Shown here one piece after another: positions 58,890-64,000 of a stretch of DNA of 64,000 nucleotides. The DNA lies in assembly GCF_004210375.1 (NCBI RefSeq), contig NC_134837.1, positions 169,425,310 through 169,489,309 on the forward strand, written 5' to 3'. Source of the DNA: Tachypleus tridentatus. Lineage: Eukaryota; Arthropoda; Merostomata; Xiphosura; Limulidae. The first letter of the stretch is position 1. The number at the start of each line of letters is the position of its first letter. The notes under the pieces were generated by a model, which saw only the letters and a list, made by a program, of their open reading frames with translations, made no database searches and was not told the origin of the DNA. Both the position numbers and the translations under genes were made by a program.

Positions 58890-59008
58890 TATATAAGTGG
58901 GTGGAATAGGTCATTAATCTGCCTATCAAAAACAGTTAAGCATTGTTAGGATTAGGAGCCTGTAAGATCACCTAGTCTTATATAGACAACTAATCACTAA
59001 TTAACGAG
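58890..59008 (+). promoter_or_regulatory. Candidate TATA promoter with noncoding exon
   Basis: TATATAAG at about 58890-58897 is followed about 110 bases later by a consensus donor (ACGAG/GTAAGTGC, junction near 59007/59008). All frames between are closed, as in a 5' UTR exon. No downstream coding exon was found. Confidence 0.2.
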
Positions 59009-59269
59009 GTAAGTGCTACTACTCCATCCCACAATATACCCTAACCTCACATTTTATATCTAACTGAAATAAATCAATTTTGTGAAATCAATCTTGACCA
59101 ACAAAGTGCAACAGAATCAGTGAAACATTGGTAAATTCCTTTGTAAACTAATCAAAATTAAGATCATTTATGATTCACACTATGGGTTTTTCCCACTGAC
59201 CGCCAGTGTTGTTTTGCCTAACTCAACATTCCTATTATTTAAAAGTACTCATCCATCTGTAGCAGCAAC

Positions 59270-59560
59270 TGACCTTGATAAACGTCATACAGCAGTGCAT
59301 CATGGGGTTTACATCCAAATTCGGTGGTTCGGGTACACTAGCAGTTGGATTTATGGTTTATCAGTAGTCGTGGAATTACACTGTACACATAATATCCTTT
59401 CTGCGTAATATTGTTTAGTCTCGTAAATAATATGCAGCAGTGCATCGTGGGCTTCAAACCAAAATTCAAAAGGACAGGTCAAACACTAACTGCATTTATA
59501 CTATGTTAGTAGTTTCGGAAGTATATATTAGACATAAAATGCTTTTTATACAGTGATGGT
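59270..59560 (+). repeat. Diverged tandem duplication, unit about 146 bp
   Basis: GCAGTGCATCATGGGG (from about 59291) and GCAGTGCATCGTGGGC (from about 59437) open two aligned units. They share CCAAATTC/CCAAAATTC, TACACTAGC/AACACTAAC, TTTAT and ACATAA in the same order. Confidence 0.65.
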
Positions 59561-60218
59561 TGATATCGTCTTATATACCTTGGGCTCTTTAAGATCTAAA
59601 AGTAGCTTTCTTTGTTAGTAAAACTAATTTTTCACAACAGTATTTTCTTCTTGCGTACCACGTTCAGGCAGATCCAATAATTATAGAACAGGTGTTTAAG
59701 GCTCAGCTTCATTTGGTGGTTAATTTCAGACTTTCGTTAGCCGAGTCTGATTTAAAATATATTGACCCAATTAACCTCAAATTTTGAACAAGATAGCATT
59801 ATTCCGTTGTGGTCAAAAGAAAATTTTCACACAATGAATTCCTGGTAATAAAAGGCGATCACTTTAAAATCTAGGAAAACTGAAAATAAAAATAATATTT
59901 TTATTTTATACTTTACATTTAGGTATGCATAAGTAAATTCTGCATGCACAGGTCGGGGCGCAAGCGTTGCCACAAATTGTAAGAATAGAACAATTTTTTC
60001 TTTTAAATACGATAAGTCGTTTCTGTAGTACAGAAACGTTGTTATTAAACACGGATCATTTAAAAAAAAACCGCTCAAATTAAAACTAAAATACACTTAG
60101 TGGTATAAAACAATAAAATAAACAATATTTTATATGTAATTGTTAAGACACGGTTATAGTCATGAGACGCGCCTAGAATTCAACAATATCCTTCTATGTG
60201 TCCTTAACCCTAATTTTG
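59561..60218. other. Intergenic, nothing recognised
   Basis: AT-rich. Confidence 0.55.
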
Positions 60219-60501
60219 GCCCGGCATGGCCAGGTGGGTTAAGACGTTCGAGTCGTAATCCGGGGTCGCGGGTTCGAATCTCTGTCGCACTAAACATGCT
60301 CGTCCTTTTAGCCGTGGGGGCGTTATAAAGTTACGGCCAATCCCACTATTCGTTGGTAAAAGAGTAGCCCAAGAGTTGGCGGTGGGTGGTGATGACTAAC
60401 TGCTTTCCCTCTAGTCTTACGCTGCTAAATTAGAGATGGCTAGCGCATATAGCCCTCGTGCAGCTTTGCGCGAAATTCAAAACCAGCCAACCAAACAAAC
60501 C
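60219..60501 (+). mobile_element. SINE family A, full length
   Basis: GGCCCGGCATGGCCAGGTGG head to a GCGCGAAATTCAAAACCAGC end with CCAA/ACAAAC tail units. It abuts the LINE fragment at right. Confidence 0.95.
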
Positions 60502-60504
60502 ACC

Positions 60505-62470
60505 ATTTGCGATAAACTTGATATACCCTAATGGTAAAATACTTTATAAATTTCTAACTGAAACTCATATGATCTAGTTAAATGATGCAACATCGACACA
60601 TATCTCGTACGCACACGGCACCAGTGAAATACCGGATTTATGCCTGTGTTCGTATAATATGAGTTGTAAATTCGTGAACTTCTCTGTTGGTCACAATATA
60701 GATAGTGACCACCTTCCAGTCTGGTGTGTCTTCAATCTCACCTCCCCCCACTTAAACAAAATTAAAGTAAAAGATAAACTAAATTATAAAAAAAGCTAAT
60801 TGACCACTATTTCAATCAGTCATAGACCAAATTTTACCAACTGAAGTACCAAACTTCGCCGCGGACGCATCAGATATAGATGCATATAGTCATATAATCT
60901 CTGAGTGCCTAAAACATGCATCCAACAGCTCAATACCGAAACAAAAACACTTCACATCAACACACATATGGCAACCACATCAAGAAATAATACACCTAAT
61001 AAAAGAAAGAAGAAAACTACGCATACAGTACATACAGAATTGAGACCCAACACTAAAAACACAAATAAACACTATAAGAAATAAAATAAGACATCAAATC
61101 CGACAACAAAAACAAGACAGTTGGGATACCTGTTGTTCACAGTTAAATCATAAAACAGATCCAAAACTATTCTGGACACACTTGAAAAGATATACCAACA
61201 CAAGAAAAACAAAGAGTACCCACCACTCGAATCACATAGCAAAATAGCTTACACCAACATAGGAAAAGCAGAGATATTTAAAGACCATCTACAAAACACG
61301 TTCAAAACACATCATGAACCAGACATGAACAGATACTTCTATAATAAAGTCAATAACTTCATTGAACAGAAAAAAACAACATATAATGCCAAAATTTCCA
61401 GTAAACACATTAATAAAACCAGATGAAACAACAGACTGGATGTTTTATCAACTGATAAAAGATATTAACAGTAACGGAACTACTAATAGCCACGAAAAAC
61501 ACAAAAAAGTAAAGCTCCTGGAGAAGATGGTATCCAAGCCATCCTCCTGAAAAATGGTACTCAGAAATTATATGAACACTTAACAGCTCTATTTAACTTA
61601 TCATTTTCAACGGGATATATCCTTGTTTCTTGGAAGGAAGCAGTAATTTTAATGCTCCAGAAGGAAGGAAAGCCAGCAAATAAACCAAACAATTACCGCC
61701 CAATTAGCCTAACCAGTTGCATCAGCAAAATTTTAGAAAGAACAATTAGTAGCCGACTATCTATACAGTTAGAAGCAAATTCAAAATTACCAGAACTTCA
61801 AAATGGATTTAGAAAACACAGATAAACTACCGACCACCTAATCAAATTAACAGAAACAATTACAGACAGCTTTAACAAAAACGAATGCACTGTAGCTTGC
61901 TTTCTCGACGTTGAGAAAGCATTTGACACAATCTGGCATAACAGATTACGCCACCGGTTAAAAGAAATGGATTTACCCCAGGGAATTATTCGTTGGCTAT
62001 CTAACTTTCTGGACAATAGACGTGTAAAGTAGAAGTGAATGGGGACCACTCAAGATCCTTTGCACCTGAAGCAGTAGTCCCACAGGGCGGGGTAGTTAGA
62101 CCTATCTTATTTATCATGTATGTGAGTAATATGCCACTGTCGGACCTAAATTTAGGTTTAACATCACAATTTGCTGACGATGTAGCGGTCTGGAAAAGTA
62201 CACCCACTCCTTAAATAGCAGCAACAAACCTCCAACCAGTCCTGAATAATTTAGAAGAATACTGCCAGAAATATAGAATAAAAATAAATATTCCGAAAAC
62301 CAAGTAATACTAGTCACCAGATTAAATAAACTGAAAAAGATCCACCAAAGTTATACATCAACGGATCACTTTTACAGACTGTACTTCTGCTAAATGTTTA
62401 TGATTAACTTACGATATCAAATTAACGTGGATACAGCATACTAAAAATATCCTGACTAGTCAGTGACGTC
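60505..62470 (+). mobile_element. Non-LTR retrotransposon (LINE) ORF2 fragment, Jockey-like
   Basis: The fragment opens in the C-terminal part of an apurinic-type endonuclease (ATSTHISRTHT, then GHNIDSDHLPV near 60,690-60,720, the SDH motif). It continues through a linker into a reverse transcriptase: NYRPISLTSCISKILER (about 61,690), FLDVEKAFDTIWHNRL (about 61,897), VVPQGGVVRPILF (about 62,075) and the FADDV catalytic box (about 62,170). It ends in the thumb region, GLTYD-like and TWIQHTKN (about 62,400-62,450). Several stops and at least two frame changes (for example between the DNR and VVPQG segments near 62,030-62,050) make it dead. The 5' end with the first half of the endonuclease and the 3' UTR are missing. 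The clade is judged from RT motif style only. Confidence 0.88.
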
Positions 62471-62493
62471 GAGACAACCCATTTGTAGAGAAA

Positions 62494-62720
62494 AATATAT
62501 ATGTAAAACGGCTCGTTTGGGCTGAGAAAATTTTTTTACGTAGAGGAACGAACAACGTTTCAACCTTCTTCGGTCATCGTCAGGTTCACAAAGAAAGGTA
62601 GAGGTAACAGACCGTAAGCTGACCACATGTTTGAAATGGGTTGTGATATATGAAAGTGATTTATATTACAGTCGCAAATCTCGAAAAACTACTCACTTCC
62701 AAACATTTTTGTATAACTTT
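62494..62720. repeat. Dispersed repeat with hammerhead-like core (minus strand)
   Basis: The sequence from ATGTAAAACGGCTCGTTTGG to GGGTTGTGATATATGAAAG is of a type I recognise as dispersed in horseshoe crab DNA. The minus strand contains CTGACGA (62583-62577), a hairpin-capable GACC/GGTT pair and GAAAC (62561-62557), the layout of a hammerhead catalytic core. No complete set of three stems was found. Confidence 0.45.
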
Positions 62721-64000
62721 AGTATAAATACATGTAAATCTTGATTCATGTGTTGCTTTATTCAGACTTTATTTAAATGAAAATGTGCAAATTTGCCAGT
62801 TTTTACATAGAAAATAGGTTAATTTCTAAATTTCATCATTCAGGTCACAAAAGCAACATTTGCAGGGAATAATGGCCATTTTCTGTACTTTTACAACATA
62901 AGCAGTTAAGAAATAACGCATACTATTCAGAAACAAAATTTGTTTTACATAGTGTAATATTCCTATGGACATTAGCTGCTGGGACGTAACTTCGGTTTGT
63001 TGGAAAACTGGTTACACCTTTGATAGATATGTAATACGTGTTTTATATCTTTGCTTATTTTAACAGTAATCGATCGAGCTATTCTCAAATCATTCTAATA
63101 CCTTTTTTATATTTCTAAATACACTGATAAATTCTTATCTGTTTCTGATTTTTAAGGTTAAAAAGAAAACTGGATATTATCCGTCTATTAAATACTGAGT
63201 TCGCTAGTCATGTATTTTAACACAGAATTAAAAAAAGTTTTTTTTCGGTGTTTAAATATTATTTGGGTGGAATCTGATGGTATACATTATACAGAACATT
63301 TAGGCAACAGTAGAAATAAAAAATAACTATTTCTATTTGATTTAAAGTCATCGTTAGTTATGTCTTATAAATAATAATTCATAGTGTGAGAATGGTGTTT
63401 GTAGTTGCCGCTTTTTATTTAATAACAGTAGAAGGAATCCAAAATATATTTTGAAAAATCGTATTTTGGGGAGACATTTGTTTTTAGGAATAATAATGTA
63501 CATATAATATATAAAGTTACAGAGTCCCAATGAGATCTATTATAAAACTTAGGTCTTGGATAAATTTATATTTATAATAATATCCTTATTGGTTGCTAGA
63601 CAAGTTTGGAGTAAAAGTTTGATATATCTGTATCACGTTAACACTTCTTGACAGTGCAGTGAGAAATTTTTTCTACTTGTTTAGATTTAATATAAAAATA
63701 AAATATATGATGTTCCTCAGCTCTTGGATTGTTTGGATTAGACAAAAATAAGAAATTTGGCACCATTGTTGAGTTGTTTGTCGCTGGGCCAGACCACAGA
63801 CCATGAGTGCCATGGTAGTGTAACACATATGTTAACTTGTAAATGTAAAGTGAAACAATGTAGCAATGAGATATACTTGAAATGTTCTAAATTTGTGTGT
63901 AAATGTGATGCTTCAAATGTAACGATTAAGCTAAGCCGTGAGTCCAAATAAGATCATGAAAAAGCTTTTTCGAAGATACATCAATCGATTTGACGTACTA
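62721..64000. other. Intergenic, one Cys-rich scrap
   Basis: Mostly AT-rich with nothing recognisable. At about 63,815-63,910 the plus strand encodes a Cys-rich run (LTCKCKVKQCSNE, then CSKFVCKCDASN) without gene context. Confidence 0.4.

Noticed and set aside
1-64000. CRISPR arrays, bacterial operons, riboswitches or ribosome binding sites
   Set aside because: The sequence is eukaryotic nuclear DNA. The only regular repeats are microsatellites and short tandem repeats without spacers.

Overview
The window reads as nuclear DNA of an arthropod, most likely a horseshoe crab (Xiphosura). It is AT-rich, has long introns, carries a fused metazoan glutamyl-prolyl-tRNA synthetase and a Lis-1 start peptide of the arthropod form, and is full of tRNA-headed SINEs of a type I recognise from horseshoe crab sequence. 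The species call is recognition from memory, not proof.

Layout. (1) 1 to about 9.6 kb, minus strand: 5' end of a Lis-1 (PAFAH1B1) gene. Only a 38-base first coding exon (6540-6577) is visible, between long introns; a promoter-like CpG-normal stretch lies near 9.1-9.7 kb. This block has no SINE. (2) About 10-22.5 kb: intergenic repeats, including an old LTR-retrotransposon fossil split by a 1051-bp non-autonomous hAT element with a perfect 8-bp target duplication, a large foldback element near 14.2-15.1 kb, many SINEs and a mariner remnant. (3) 22,575-27,168, plus strand: a complete single-exon EPRS copy of about 1,530 residues with one frameshift in a T run, followed by a repeat-poor 3' region. 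(4) 29-50 kb: dense SINEs in three families, a retroelement ORF1-like remnant on the minus strand (30.5-32 kb), diverged duplicated noncoding blocks, tandem repeats and a short inverted repeat with a hammerhead-ribozyme-like core. (5) 51,548-53,170, plus strand: a PTB/PID-like domain protein in one large exon. Its stop codon is followed in frame by 52 more protein-like codons. (6) 54-64 kb: more SINEs, small tandem repeats, a DNA-transposon-like repeat, a 2-kb non-LTR LINE fragment (Jockey-like) and a repeat with another hammerhead-like core.

The three host genes do not form a pathway. EPRS charges tRNAs with Glu and Pro, Lis-1 regulates dynein, and the PTB protein is probably a signalling adaptor.

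For the SINEs: family A is about 275 bp, with a tRNA head whose anticodon loop reads CTCGTAA (tRNA-Thr-like). Family B is about 115 bp, with a head containing GGATTTACAACGC and a tail ending in GCTATAAGAAAACAC. Family C is about 120-130 bp, with a head containing TCTGCGGACTCAC and a tail reading TAGCTTTGTGCTTAATT. Element ends were judged by eye, within about 10 bases unless a target duplication fixes them.
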